Source: Streptomyces sp. CBMA291 (lineage in GTDB: Bacteria; Actinomycetota; Actinomycetes; Streptomycetales; Streptomycetaceae). From it: DNA of 64,000 nt. Made by a program: the position numbers and the translations under genes. Below are positions 37,756 through 47,291 of this stretch, piece after piece (the first letter of the stretch is position 1; each line of letters starts with the position of its first letter). The stretch is taken from NCBI RefSeq assembly GCF_014596525.1, contig NZ_MSJP01000033.1:1-64000 (forward strand), written 5' to 3'. Under the pieces are notes generated by a model. It made no database searches and was not told the DNA's origin. It worked only from the letters and a program-made list of their open reading frames with translations.

Positions 37756-39044
37756 TCAGCGGCGCAGCGCCTCGACCGGCTGGATGCGGCTGGCGCGCCA
37801 GGCCGGGTAGAGACCGGCGAGGAGGCCGGTGAGCAGGCCGATCACCGGGGCGGCGACGACCGTCGTGGGCTGGATGACGGGCGTCCACTCCCGGGCCATG
37901 GCGACCGCGACGACCACGCTCACGCCGAGGGAGGTGCCGACGAGTCCGCCCAGTGCGCCCAGCACCCCCGATTCGGTGAGGAACTGGGCGAGGACGTGCC
38001 GTCCCCTGGCCCCCAGGGCCCGGCGCAGCCCGATCTCGCCGGTCCGTTCCATGACGGCGACCAGCGTGGTGTTGGCGATGCCGACCGAGCCGATGAAGAG
38101 GCAGACGGCCGCGAGCACCAGGAACAGCTGCCCGAGGTCCCCGCTCACCCCGCTGCGCAGGGCGCGCGGGTCGGGCGGCGGGACGGCCCTGAGGTACTCG
38201 GGGTGGTCCGGGCGCAGGGCGACGGGCGCCTCGCGGGCGACCTGCTGCGCCGCCCCCACCCGGGTGCTGACGAGCATCTCGGCCCCGTCCTTGGGCGGGC
38301 CCCACAGCTCCTGCGCGGTACTGCGCGGGACGATCACCGAGAGCAGCAGGTCCGCCTTGCGCCGTACGTCCTCGACGACCCCGATGACGGTGAACGCCTC
38401 GTCGCCGATGAACAGGGCGGGCTGCGTCTCCAGGGTGGTGATGCCGAGCCTGGCCGCCATGCCCGCGCCGATCACGGCCACCCGTTGCCGGGTGGTGTCG
38501 TGCCAGCGGTCGTACACCCGCCCTTCCCGCAGAGCCGGTTCGGCGGCGAGCAGGGCGCCGGAGGAGGCGGCGACGATCTGGATCTGGCTCGCGGCCGATA
38601 CTCCGGCGACCGGGGCGGCCCGCACCTGCCGGTCGCCGCCCGGCTGCACCGACCACAGGACGCCGCCGTGGGTGACGCCGTTGAGGCGCTCCACCCGGCG
38701 GTCGGCGTCGCCGGGGAAGGCCAGGGTCTCGAACTCGTCGTACTCGCCGCTGACGTCCTGGACGGTGACCTCGGTGGCGTTCAGCTCGGTGAAGCGGCCG
38801 TCGATCTGCGAGGCCGCGGTGGCGGTGAGGCCGAGCACGGCGACGAAGGAACCGACGCCGAGCACGGTGCCGAGGGCCGTCAGCGCCGCGCGGGCGGGAC
38901 GCTGGAGCAGTCCGGCGGTGGACTCGGAGACGAGGTCGCGCCAGGCGAGGCGGGAGGGCTCGATGCCGAGGGTCCCGCGACGCCGGAACCGCGCGAGCCG
39001 GCCGGGTCCCTCGGTGCGGTGGGGTTCCGTGGAACGTCGGAGTC

Positions 39045-39048
<4 letters not shown>
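37756..39048 (-). CDS. MacB-like ABC transporter permease
   Basis: A 430-aa permease. ATG 39048 overlaps the ATPase stop (ATGA). One transmembrane helix near the N-terminus (ALTALGTVLGVGSFVAVLGL) is followed by a large extracytoplasmic domain (about 70-290) and three C-terminal helices in an FtsX core (GQLFLVLAAVCLFIGSVGIA, NTTLVAVMERTGEIGLRRALGA, PVIGLLTGLLAGLYPAWRAS). This is the four-helix MacB layout, which couples ATP hydrolysis to extrusion of periplasmic substrates rather than transmembrane transport. Its partners are the upstream ATPase and MacA-like adaptor. Confidence 0.93.
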
Positions 39049-39802
<754 letters not shown>

Positions 39803-39806
<4 letters not shown>

Positions 39807-41395
39807 GACAGGCCGACGGCGGTGGCGCCGCCCCGGGCGGGCGCACCGGCCGCGACCCCGGTGATGACCTGGTCGCCCGGGGACAGATCCGCCGCGCGCA
39901 CGGGCCTGACCTCCACGTAGCCGTCGCCGGTTCCGCCGGTGCTCACGGGCACCCGGAGCCGCTTTCCCGCCGGTCCGACGACCGTCACCGAGGTGGTGCC
40001 GTCGGCCCCGGCGGAGATCGCGGTGACCGGGACGACGAGCACCGCGTTCCGGGTGGCGGCCGTCTCGACCGTCAGCCGTACGTCCTGGCCTGCCAGGGAG
40101 GTGTCCAGCGGCTTGTCCGGGGTCACGAGCAGGGCGTAGCCCGGGGAACCGGCCTTGTCGCCCCCGGGCTCGGCGGCACCGGCCCCCGTCCGGGGCCGGG
40201 CGAGGGCGGTCGCGACGGAGCGCACGGTCGCCCCGGCCGACCTGCCTTCGAGTTCGGAGAAGACCGTGACCCGCTGGCCGGGCCTGACCAGACCGCGCTG
40301 GTGCTTCTGGAGGAACCCCTCGACCATCAGGGCACCCGCCGAGACGGTCAGGGCGTTCCCCTCGGCCTTGCCGCCGACGACGGCGGACACCGCGTCGACC
40401 CGGGCCGGGAAGCCCTTGAGGTAGACGACCTCCGAGGCGGGGAGCATGGGGCCGGTCCGCGCCTTGACCTGTTCGAGCCGGTCCACGGCCTTCGCCAGGT
40501 CCTCCCGGGCGCGGGCGAGTTCCACGGAGGTGCCGTCCGGGCCGGCGGGGCTGCCAGCCGGGCCGGCGGGTCCGCCGGAACCGGATTCCGCACCGGCTTT
40601 CGCGTCCGCTCCGGTGCCGGAGTCGGAGCCGGTCGTGGTCCCCGGTGTCCCCGGTGTCCCGGGAGTCCCGGGGGGCCCTGGTGCTGTCCGGGCCGCCGAC
40701 CGGATGTCCTCGACCCGGCGACGCGCCTCGGTCACCGCCTCCTGAGCGCCGGTCAGGCTCTCCTCGCCGTCCGGCTCCGCGGGCAGGGGGTCGTAGCCGA
40801 TGCCCTGGTAGAAGGCCGTGAGCGCGGCCTTCGTGCCGGGTCCGAAGAGCCCTTCGCGGTCCGAGCCGGTGGAGTGGCCCCGTTCCCGCAAGGCGCTCTG
40901 GAGCTGGCCGACGTCCTCGCCCTCGGCGCCGGGCTTGAGGTCCCGGTAGACCGGGACGCTTCCCTTGAGGGCGATGACCGGCCGTCCGGAGACCTCCATC
41001 AGGACCCGGCCGGAGCGGAAGGTGTCACCGGCGTCCACGTTCATCTTGGTGACGACGGGCGTGCCGCCCGCGCCACCGGAGGCGGCGACCTCGACGGTCT
41101 GGGAGGCGCGCACGGTCCCCCGTACGATCACCGCCTCCTTCAGCACCCGTCGCTCCACCGTCGCGGTGATGACGCTCGGCGGCGGCGCCTCGGTGTCGGC
41201 GGCGGCCTGGGCGGGCGACTTGATCACCCGGGCGGCCCCGATGCCGAGCGTCGAGACCAGGACCGCCGCGGCGGCCACGGCGCCGAGCAGCCGTCGGCGC
41301 CGGGCGAGGCCGGTGCGCGGCTCCTCCGCCGCCTCGTGCCCGGAGGCGTGTTCCCCCACGTCGTCGCCGGGTGAGGCGTCAGGTCCCTTGTCCAC
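39803..41395 (-). CDS. MacA/HlyD-like adaptor with peptidoglycan-binding insert
   Basis: A 530-aa membrane-anchored adaptor from GTG 41395 (AGGGGG upstream). One N-terminal helix (RRRLLGAVAAAAVLVSTLGIGAARVI) is followed by a beta-barrel/lipoyl-like region (VERRVLKEAVIVRGTV, VTKMNVDAGDTFRSG). An inserted PG_binding_1-like motif (LKPGAEGEDVGQLQSALRERG, LFGPGTKAALTAFYQ, about 163-207) likely holds it to the wall. A Gly/Pro/Ser linker and coiled coil (ELARAREDLAKAVDRLEQVKA) come next, then further barrel domains. It is the periplasmic-type partner of the MacB ATPase/permease. Confidence 0.88.
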
Positions 41396-41473
41396 CGCTG
41401 ATCCCCCTGTGTGTGCGGTGCGGTGCGGTGCCGGGCCGGGTGTTCCGGGATGCCGGAGCCCGCCCCGGGCCGC

Positions 41474-42481
41474 CTATCCGCGCAGTGCCGCCTCGGCGGC
41501 CTTGACCGCGTGGGCGTTCTTGTCCTTCAGCTGCTGAAGCGCGAGCTGGTTCTGCTCGACCTGCCGGGCCTGGAGGGCGGCGTCGACCGTGTGCCAGATG
41601 CGGACGAGGTCCACTTCCTTCTTGCAGTCGATGTCCGCGAGCGCGGCGGCGATCTCCTTGCCGGAGGTCTCCACGCCCTCGACCCTGCGCACCAGGTCGG
41701 TGGCCGCATAGGGGTCGGCGACCTCGTATCCCTTTTTCCGCATGCAGCCGGACCAGGCTTTGATCACGGCCTGGACTTCCGGTGTCTCCTGAGATTTCAC
41801 AAGACTGTCGTGATCGAGCCGGCTGGAGAGCCCGAAGTCGATGCGGGCGCCGATCCTGTCGAATGCCGAGCCCTGGCAGCCGTCTTTGGGAATCTTCTTT
41901 CCCTGATAGGTGGCCGGTGCCGGTTCCGCTCTCGGGTCCAATGCCTTTCGGCCGGTGAGGACGGCGATGGCGGCGGGGGTGAGGCGAGGAGGTGCGGGGT
42001 GTTCCACCGCGTCCGGCGGAATTCCGTATCCGTACTTCTCCGCCAGGTCGCGCTCGGTGATTCCGTACCGTCGTGACATGTTGGCGTCGTCCGCGTTCGG
42101 CGGCGGGTTCACGCCTGCCGGGGGAAAGACGATGGTGAAGCCGAATTCGGCCATGCATTCCGTCTGGAGACCCCGTGCGGCCCGTTCGATGACGACGGAT
42201 TCCTTGTACGTCTGCATGTACTGCTGAAGGGGGAGGACGAGCCCCCGGGCGAGCCCCTTGTCCGGGGTGGACTTGGGCCAGTTCGACTCGTCGACCGGGA
42301 CGGCGGCGCCGGGGGCGCCGGCGCGCGGTGCCCCTTCGGCGGGGTCCGCCGGGCCGCAGCCCGTCAGCGGGCTCAGGGCGAGGACCGCCCCCGCCAGGGC
42401 GAGGAGGGACCGCGTCAGCGGCCCTCTCGCCCCGGACGGGGGGCGGAACCCCGTGACCTCACGCGAAGTGCGAAGAGGCAT
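41474..42481 (-). CDS. Lipoprotein of unknown function upstream of the MacA-like gene
   Basis: A 335-aa protein from ATG 42481, which overlaps the end of the preceding gene by 23 bp. Signal peptide (TRSLLALAGAVLALSPLTGC) has a lipobox LTGC; the Cys is at about residue 42. The mature part is mainly helical with conserved-looking Cys pairs (LQTECMAEFGF, DGCQGSAFD, WSGCMRKKGYEVADPYAA, DIDCKKEVDLVRIW), typical of actinomycete lipoproteins that accompany MacAB-like operons. It may sense or deliver the exporter's substrate. No named domain recognised. The 78-bp gap to the adaptor fits one operon. Confidence 0.8.
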   Translation of the reverse strand: MPLRTSREVTGFRPPSGARGPLTRSLLALAGAVLALSPLTGCGPADPAEGAPRAGAPGAAVPVDESNWPKSTPDKGLARGLVLPLQQYMQTYKESVVIERAARGLQTECMAEFGFTIVFPPAGVNPPPNADDANMSRRYGITERDLAEKYGYGIPPDAVEHPAPPRLTPAAIAVLTGRKALDPRAEPAPATYQGKKIPKDGCQGSAFDRIGARIDFGLSSRLDHDSLVKSQETPEVQAVIKAWSGCMRKKGYEVADPYAATDLVRRVEGVETSGKEIAAALADIDCKKEVDLVRIWHTVDAALQARQVEQNQLALQQLKDKNAHAVKAAEAALRG

Positions 42482-42977
42482 TGTTGTTCTTCAGGGTGGC
42501 GTCGAGGTTGGTGCTGGAGGCGCAGGCCCAGTAGTGCGGGATGGACTGGGAGTGACCCGCGTAGCCGGAGTTGTAGTACACCCGGTAGCCGTCCACGGCG
42601 GAGCAGTTGTTGGCGGACGCGGAGTTGTTCTTGACCGCCTGGCCCGAGCCCTCGCCCTGACCGGCGGAGAAGACGTACACGTAGTTCACGGTGCCGGTGT
42701 CCGTGCCGTTGTACGAGATGGTCGTGCCCGCGTGGTCGTAGATGTTCCCGTAGAACTTCGCGAAACTGCCGGGCGGGTTTCCGTTACCGGAGCTGGCGAC
42801 CGACCTGTAGTTCAGGTAGAGGTCGCCCTCGGTGCAGTTCATGAAGGAACAGTTGTCACTGACGTATTGCGTGGAAGCCGCCGCCGCGGGCGTCGCGGTG
42901 TAAAGCATGGTCATGGCCGCCGCAGCGGCCGCGGCAGCCGTGACTCCCGTGCGAGTGCGAACAGTTCGGATGCTCAT
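42459..42977 (-). CDS. Small secreted protein, I36 peptidase-inhibitor-like
   Basis: A 172-aa secreted protein. The signal peptide (MSIRTVRTRTGVTAAAA..., ending ATPAAAA) leads to a ~140-aa mature domain with three or four Cys (DNCSFMNCTEGDLYLNYRS, NNCSAVDGYRVYYNSGYAG, HYWACASSTNLDATLKNNNASSHF). The layout recalls the peptidase inhibitor I36/beta-gamma-crystallin-like family, where a C-x-x-x-x-C then aromatic and final NNxASS stretch recur; this match is tentative. It is the first gene of the leftward MacAB/DNase block, overlapping the lipoprotein gene. Confidence 0.72.
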   Translation of the reverse strand: MSIRTVRTRTGVTAAAAAAAAMTMLYTATPAAAASTQYVSDNCSFMNCTEGDLYLNYRSVASSGNGNPPGSFAKFYGNIYDHAGTTISYNGTDTGTVNYVYVFSAGQGEGSGQAVKNNSASANNCSAVDGYRVYYNSGYAGHSQSIPHYWACASSTNLDATLKNNNASSHFA

Positions 42978-43292
42978 GATTCCCCCTGAATCTCCTCGAT
43001 CACCGATACCGGACCATTGGGGATCCGGAAATTCCTCACCCTGTGGATTCGGAACGCGGCAGACGGTACTCGGGTGTGGGGGAGGGGGTCTAGATCAATT
43101 CGGCGACGTCCGAGGTGTCGGGTTCTTCCACTTGGTGTCGATCATGGGGGATGTGTAACCAAGGGATTCCGCTGCGTGTTCACGCCCGGGAGGGTCGTCA
43201 ACTCTCCTGTGGATGCGGAGAGTTGATCCAGGGGGAGGTGTGAAGATGTGGTCGGAAGTGTGCGAAGAGGGGGTTCCGTGGGGCGGCTTTCA

Positions 43293-43308
43293 TGTGACCC
43301 AGATCACT
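43293..43308 (+). promoter_or_regulatory. CRP-like operator half-palindrome
   Basis: TGTGACCCAGATCACT matches the CRP-type consensus TGTGA-N6-TCACA except at the last base, 88 bp before the RpiR start. The 418-bp gap between 42978 and 43395 holds no gene; besides this site and the palindrome at 43343 I see only an A/T-richer stretch near 43010-43060. Confidence 0.4.
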
Positions 43309-43342
43309 GCACCCGTCTCGCGAGGTGACCCTCCCCCGCGAT

Positions 43343-43362
43343 CCTGCATATAGTTATGCAGG
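43343..43362 (+). promoter_or_regulatory. Perfect palindromic operator upstream of the RpiR regulator
   Basis: CCTGCATATAGTTATGCAGG has two perfect 8-bp arms (CCTGCATA/TATGCAGG) around TAGT, 33 bp before the RpiR-family start codon. A palindrome in this spot in front of a regulator gene suggests autoregulation. Confidence 0.65.
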
Positions 43363-43395
43363 ACCAATAAGCGGTGAATAGCGAGAGGAGGCGGC

Positions 43396-44241
43396 ATGAG
43401 CGACAGTCCTGCCGGGCGGCTGCAAGGGCTCTTCGAGGGGCATCGGCTCACGCCCACCCAGCGGCGGATCGCGCACTGCATGGTGCGCCGCGCCGCCGAC
43501 GTGCCGTTTCTGTCCAGTGTCGAGCTGGCCGAACTCGCCGGGGTCAGTCAGCCCTCCGTCACCCGCTTCGCCGTCGCCCTCGGCTTCGACGGCTACCCGG
43601 CGCTCCGGCGCCATCTGCGCGAGGTCACACCCCCGGAGACGGAGTCCGGCGACGGGGAGGGCGAGGTGCTCAACGAGTACCAGCAGGCCGTCCTCGCCGA
43701 GATCGCGAACCTCCGGCACCTCGCCGGGCTGCTCGCCGACCCCGCGCCCGTCGAACAGGCGGGCCGGGTTCTCGCCGCCTCCCGCCCGCTGCCCGTCCTC
43801 GGGCTGCGGGCCGCGTCCTCGCAGGCGCGCGGCTTCGCCTACTTCGCCGCCAAGGTGCACCCCGACGTCCGGCTCTTCGACGAGGGCGGCTCCATGCTCA
43901 CGGACCGCGTCGACGCGGCCGTACTGGCAGGGGCCACCGCCCTGCTCTGCTTCGCGCTGCCCCGGCACCCCCGGGAGGTCGTCGAGACGCTGGAGCACGC
44001 GCGGGCGGCCGGGCTCACGATCGTGACCGTCGCCGAGTCGGCGTTCGCGCCCGTCGCCGCCCACAGTGACCTGCTCATCCCGGCGCCCGTCGGCACCGGC
44101 CTCGCCTTCGACACGGCCTGCGCGCCGATGCTCCTCGGCCGGGTCCTCCTGGAAGCCATGGCCGACGAACTCCCCGACGCGCAGGCGCGACTTGAGGAGT
44201 TCGACACCAGGGCGGCGGCCCGGGGACTCTTCGTCGAGTAG
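43396..44241 (+). CDS. MurR/RpiR-family transcriptional regulator
   Basis: A 281-aa protein starting ATG 43396 after GGAGG. The N-terminal HTH_6 domain (GLFEGHRLTPTQRRIAHCMVRR, SVELAELAGVSQPSVTRFAVALGF) is followed by a SIS sugar-phosphate-binding domain (about 130-260; LGLRAASSQARGFAYFAAK, GATALLCFALPRHPREVVETLEHAR). The family usually senses phosphosugars; some actinomycete members control amino-acid catabolism. The hut operon lies 5 kb downstream on the same strand, and a sequence sharing the ATAGTT core of the operator overlaps its promoter, so a link is possible but weak. Confidence 0.92.
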   Translation: MSDSPAGRLQGLFEGHRLTPTQRRIAHCMVRRAADVPFLSSVELAELAGVSQPSVTRFAVALGFDGYPALRRHLREVTPPETESGDGEGEVLNEYQQAVLAEIANLRHLAGLLADPAPVEQAGRVLAASRPLPVLGLRAASSQARGFAYFAAKVHPDVRLFDEGGSMLTDRVDAAVLAGATALLCFALPRHPREVVETLEHARAAGLTIVTVAESAFAPVAAHSDLLIPAPVGTGLAFDTACAPMLLGRVLLEAMADELPDAQARLEEFDTRAAARGLFVE

Positions 44242-44257
44242 GGCGTACGAGGGACGG

Positions 44258-44629
44258 TCAGAGTTCCAGCTCGGACTCGATGCGCTTCAGGTAGTGGCGG
44301 GCCATCGCCAGGTTCGCGCGCTCCTTGTCCAGGGCCAGGTAGAGGAACAGGCCGTTGGTGCCACGCCCCTTGAGCAGCCGGATCAGGTGGTACTGGCGGC
44401 CGAGGGTGATCAGGATGTCCTCGATCTCGTCGCCGAGGCCCAGCATCTCCATCGCCCGGACCTTGGCGCGCACCACGTCGGTGTTGCCCGCGGCGGCCAC
44501 GTTCAGGTCGAGTTCCTTGCCGCCGCCGAGCGTGCCGAGCGCCATGCCGCTCGTGTAGTCGACGAGGGCCGCGCCGATGGCGCCGTCGATGGAGAGGGCT
44601 TCCTTGAGCGAGGTCTCGGTGTTCGCCAT
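44258..44629 (-). CDS. Roadblock/LC7 domain protein
   Basis: A 123-aa protein from ATG 44629: MANTETSLKEALSIDGAIGAALVDYTSGMALGT, then IEDILITLGRQYHLIRLL and FLYLALDKERANLAMARHYL. This is a single roadblock (longin-related) domain, like those that regulate small Ras-type GTPases such as MglA. In Streptomyces, roadblock proteins normally sit in conservons with a histidine kinase, DUF742 and a GTPase; none of these is here. It is the last gene of a leftward cluster with three related genes, separated from the preceding one by 127 bp. Confidence 0.85.
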   Translation of the reverse strand: MANTETSLKEALSIDGAIGAALVDYTSGMALGTLGGGKELDLNVAAAGNTDVVRAKVRAMEMLGLGDEIEDILITLGRQYHLIRLLKGRGTNGLFLYLALDKERANLAMARHYLKRIESELEL

Positions 44630-44756
44630 GGTCGTACTTCTTCCTTCTCGGGTACGGGTTTCGCGGGTGATGCCGGTGATGCCGGTGCTGCCGATGGTTC
44701 TTGTGGCTTGGGTGGTGCGGGTGGCTCGTGTGGTGCGGGTGGCCGGGACCGTGCGG

Positions 44757-45194
44757 TCAGGTGGGGTCTCTGCGCTCCAGTGCCCCGTCGACGAGTTCGC
44801 CGATCCGGGCGCTGGACCTGCGGGCCTCCAGATGGAGGCGGCCCACGTTGATCCGGGGTTCGGCGAGCAGCGTCAGGACGGCCGAGGTGCCCGCCGCGTA
44901 CGTCGCGACGTAACCGCCCTCGCCCCGGACCAGCAGTTCGCGGAAGCGGCCCTGTCCGGTGGAGACGGAGAGCCGCTGTCCCACGCCGAGCGCCGCCGCC
45001 GTCAGCGCGGCCACGCTCTCCGCGTCGGTGTCCAGCGGGTCGTGGGCCAGGACCAGCCCGTCGGCGCTGGCCGCGAGCGCTCCGGTCAGCTGGGGCAGTC
45101 TGGCCCGCAGCCTGCGTAGCTCGCCGAGCACCTCGGCTTCTGCCGTCATGAGCTGTTTCCTTTCGGCGCGCAGGCGCAGGGCACGCCTCATCAC
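44757..45194 (-). CDS. Roadblock-like small protein
   Basis: A 145-aa protein. GTG 45194 has GGAGG 7 nt upstream and overlaps the preceding stop (GTGA); ATG 45149, with its own AAAGGA, is an alternative internal start. A basic N-terminal helix precedes a roadblock-like fold (LPQLTGALAASADGLVLAHDPLD, ALTAAALGVGQRLSV, ELLVRGEGGYVATYAAG, AVLTLLAEPRINVGRLHLEARRSSARIGELV). It likely forms homo- or heterodimers with neighbouring roadblock proteins. Function unknown. Confidence 0.75.
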   Translation of the reverse strand: MMRRALRLRAERKQLMTAEAEVLGELRRLRARLPQLTGALAASADGLVLAHDPLDTDAESVAALTAAALGVGQRLSVSTGQGRFRELLVRGEGGYVATYAAGTSAVLTLLAEPRINVGRLHLEARRSSARIGELVDGALERRDPT

Positions 45195-45958
45195 GGGTGT
45201 GCCTCCAGGGCGTCACGGAGCCGGCGCAGCAAGGCGATGTCGGGATCGGCCACCGGCGGGACCGGTAAGGAGGCCGGGGGCGGTACGGGCGCGGGTTCGA
45301 GCGGGGTCTCCACGAGCCCGGCGGCGGCCAGCCGGCGCACGTCGAGCAGGGTGTGGAAGGCGGGCCTGCCGAGCAGCCGGGCCAGCTCCGCCGGGGTGCG
45401 TACGCCGTCGGCGGCGGCGAGAAGCGCGCGCTGCCGGGGGCCCGCCGTCTGTCCTGGCGCGGCCGGCCTCGGGACCACGGGGGCGGTGTCGACGGAGGCG
45501 TACGGCCAGACGGCGTCGAGGAGTTCGCGGCGGCGGACCGTCTCGCGTTCGACGGCTTCGGCGGAGACCGGCCGCACCGTGCCGAACCAGTGGCCGACCC
45601 CGTACCGGAAGCGGGTCGGGCCGCTGGTGGGGGAGAGGGCGAAGAAGGCGGCGTCGAACACGGCGCCGAGATGGCAGATCTCCAGCTCGCCGTCGTGCAG
45701 CCGCCCGCTGTCGACGAGGAAGCGGCCGACGGCGTGGTGCGCGCCCGCCCGGTCGACGGCCTCGTCCCAGTTCTCCCGGGGCAGTCGGCCGCCGGTGGTC
45801 AGCAGGATGTCGACGCCGGGGGCGGCGGGGCTCTCGGCGTGGACGACGTGTCCGTCGACGAGGTAGAGCGTGCCGTGGTCGCGCAGGAGGGCGCCGGTGG
45901 CCCGCTCGGCGGCGAGCCGGACGAGGAGTGGGGATACGGGGGTGGCGACGGCGCTCAT
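45191..45958 (-). CDS. DUF4388/PatA-like domain protein in the roadblock cluster
   Basis: A 255-aa protein from ATG 45958, which overlaps the upstream roadblock stop (ATGA). The N-terminal ~100 residues (LLVRLAAERATGALLRDHGTLYLVDGHVVHAESP, GRFLVDSGRLHDGEL) resemble DUF4388/PatA-N domains found with roadblock and two-component proteins. A middle stretch (FRYGVGHWFGTVRPVSAEAVERETVRRRELLDAVWP) and a winged-helix-like region (ALLAAADGVRTPAELARLLGRPAFHTLLDVRRLAAAGLVETPL) follow, then a Pro-rich linker. Domain naming is tentative. It is probably a scaffold or DNA-binding partner of the roadblock proteins. Confidence 0.7.
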   Translation of the reverse strand: MSAVATPVSPLLVRLAAERATGALLRDHGTLYLVDGHVVHAESPAAPGVDILLTTGGRLPRENWDEAVDRAGAHHAVGRFLVDSGRLHDGELEICHLGAVFDAAFFALSPTSGPTRFRYGVGHWFGTVRPVSAEAVERETVRRRELLDAVWPYASVDTAPVVPRPAAPGQTAGPRQRALLAAADGVRTPAELARLLGRPAFHTLLDVRRLAAAGLVETPLEPAPVPPPASLPVPPVADPDIALLRRLRDALEAHP

Positions 45959-46353
45959 CCGAGGACCAGCCTTTCGGTCATGTCCCGCAGCCGCATCCGG
46001 GCGAGCGCGAGGTTGCCGGTGTCGCGGTCGAGCCAGAGGTGGAGGAAGACGCTGCTGTCGAAGGAGGTCTCGACGAAGCGGATGACGTGGTAGCCGGAGC
46101 GGGTGGTGACGATCAGGTCCTCCACCGGGAGGCCCGGGGCGTCTCCCGATGCCTCCCCGGGGGTGGCGAAGGTGTCTAACTCGGCTGCGTAGCGCGCGAG
46201 TTCGGCGGTCTCGGCGGCCGTGGTCTCGTGGTCCCCGACGGGCGACTCGCCCGCCGTGCCGAGGGCGAGCCCGCTGGTCCAGTCGACCAGGGAGGCACCT
46301 CGGGCACCGGGCAGGGTCATGGCCTCCGTCAGGCACTCGTCGATTCCGGGCAC
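45955..46353 (-). CDS. Roadblock/LC7 domain protein with a TTA codon
   Basis: A 132-aa protein from GTG 46353 with GGAGG upstream. Fold features match the gene at 44258: MTLPGARGASLVDWTSGLALGT, VEDLIVTTRSGYHVIRFVE and FLHLWLDRDTGNLALARMRLRDM. An acidic insert (about 36-70) sits in the middle. Leu59, in that insert, is encoded by TTA (46179-46177), so this first gene of the cluster should depend on the bldA tRNA. As later genes are coupled to it by overlaps, the whole cluster may be translated only when bldA is active. Confidence 0.82.
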   Translation of the reverse strand: MPGIDECLTEAMTLPGARGASLVDWTSGLALGTAGESPVGDHETTAAETAELARYAAELDTFATPGEASGDAPGLPVEDLIVTTRSGYHVIRFVETSFDSSVFLHLWLDRDTGNLALARMRLRDMTERLVLG

Positions 46354-46623
46354 GCGGATTCCCCTCCCGATACGGCGTGCGAACGTGCGGCAGTGACGGC
46401 GACGTTACTGAACGCAGCGGCGGCCGGAAGCGGTTCTGGCATTTTCCGCCGGAACATGCCTGCGTCTGTTCGAAATTGACCCGGAACGTGCTCGGGATCG
46501 TCTGTCAGGTCGGGGTTCGAGCGCCCCCGCGCGCCTCTCGGGGCAGTGGCGGCCCGCCCTGTCTCCCCTCTCCCCGGGGGGGCCTCGGATCGGAACAGTT
46601 GCCGACCCGGTGGCGGCTCGGGC

Positions 46624-47103
46624 TCAGAACCGGGACTCGACGGCCCGTGCCAGTTCCGTCAGGTCCTTCGCGAGCGCCTTGGCGACCATCCGCCCGCCCA
46701 ACAGGCCCGTGAGCCGCCCGAGGAGGCCGGGCGCGCGCCCGTCGGCGGGCCGGGCGGTGAACGCCATCCGCAGGGTGGTGGCGTCCGTGCCGTCCGGGGC
46801 GAGGGTCAGTTCGGAGACGTACCGCATGCCGTGCGAGGCGGCGGTGGTGACGTACCGGTCGGGCGGCTCGCAGGCGGTCACGGTCAGCTCCTCGGTGGCC
46901 TCCTTGCCCAGCGTCCTGCGGGTCTCGCGCCAGCGCGTGCCCACGTCGAAGCCACCCTCGGTGAGCACCTCGATCCGCGAGACGCCCGACAGGAGACGGG
47001 GCAGCTCCCGGAGATCGGTGATCGTCTCCCAGACCCGCCCGGGAGAGGCGGAGACCCGACGCTCGACGACGACGGAGGTGGCGGCCGTACCGGTTCCAGT
47101 CAT
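46624..47103 (-). CDS. SRPBCC (START/Bet v1-like) family protein
   Basis: A 159-aa protein from ATG 47103. It opens SVVVERRVSASPGRVWETITDLRELPRLLSGV, typical of polyketide cyclase/SRPBCC ligand-binding folds, continues IEVLTEGGFDVGTRWRETRRTLGKEATEELTV and ends in a long C-terminal helix (LLGGRMVAKALAKDLTELARAVESRF). The hydrophobic cavity could bind a lipid or aromatic ligand; no enzyme activity can be assigned. It stands alone between divergent neighbours. Confidence 0.85.
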   Translation of the reverse strand: MTGTGTAATSVVVERRVSASPGRVWETITDLRELPRLLSGVSRIEVLTEGGFDVGTRWRETRRTLGKEATEELTVTACEPPDRYVTTAASHGMRYVSELTLAPDGTDATTLRMAFTARPADGRAPGLLGRLTGLLGGRMVAKALAKDLTELARAVESRF

Positions 47104-47291
47104 GCCTTCATGGAAGCGGGGGGTGCGGGCGAGCGCTACCGGGCGGAGGGGCCGTCATGGAAGCCCCCTCCTGCCGGGGGCCTTCCGTCCGGGGCCCTGC
47201 GTGTCGGGGCCCCTTCGCGCAGGGCGCTTCCTGCGGGCCCCGTCCGTCGAGCCCTGCTCGTCGGGGCCCTTTCCCCTCTCCCTCCGACCCC

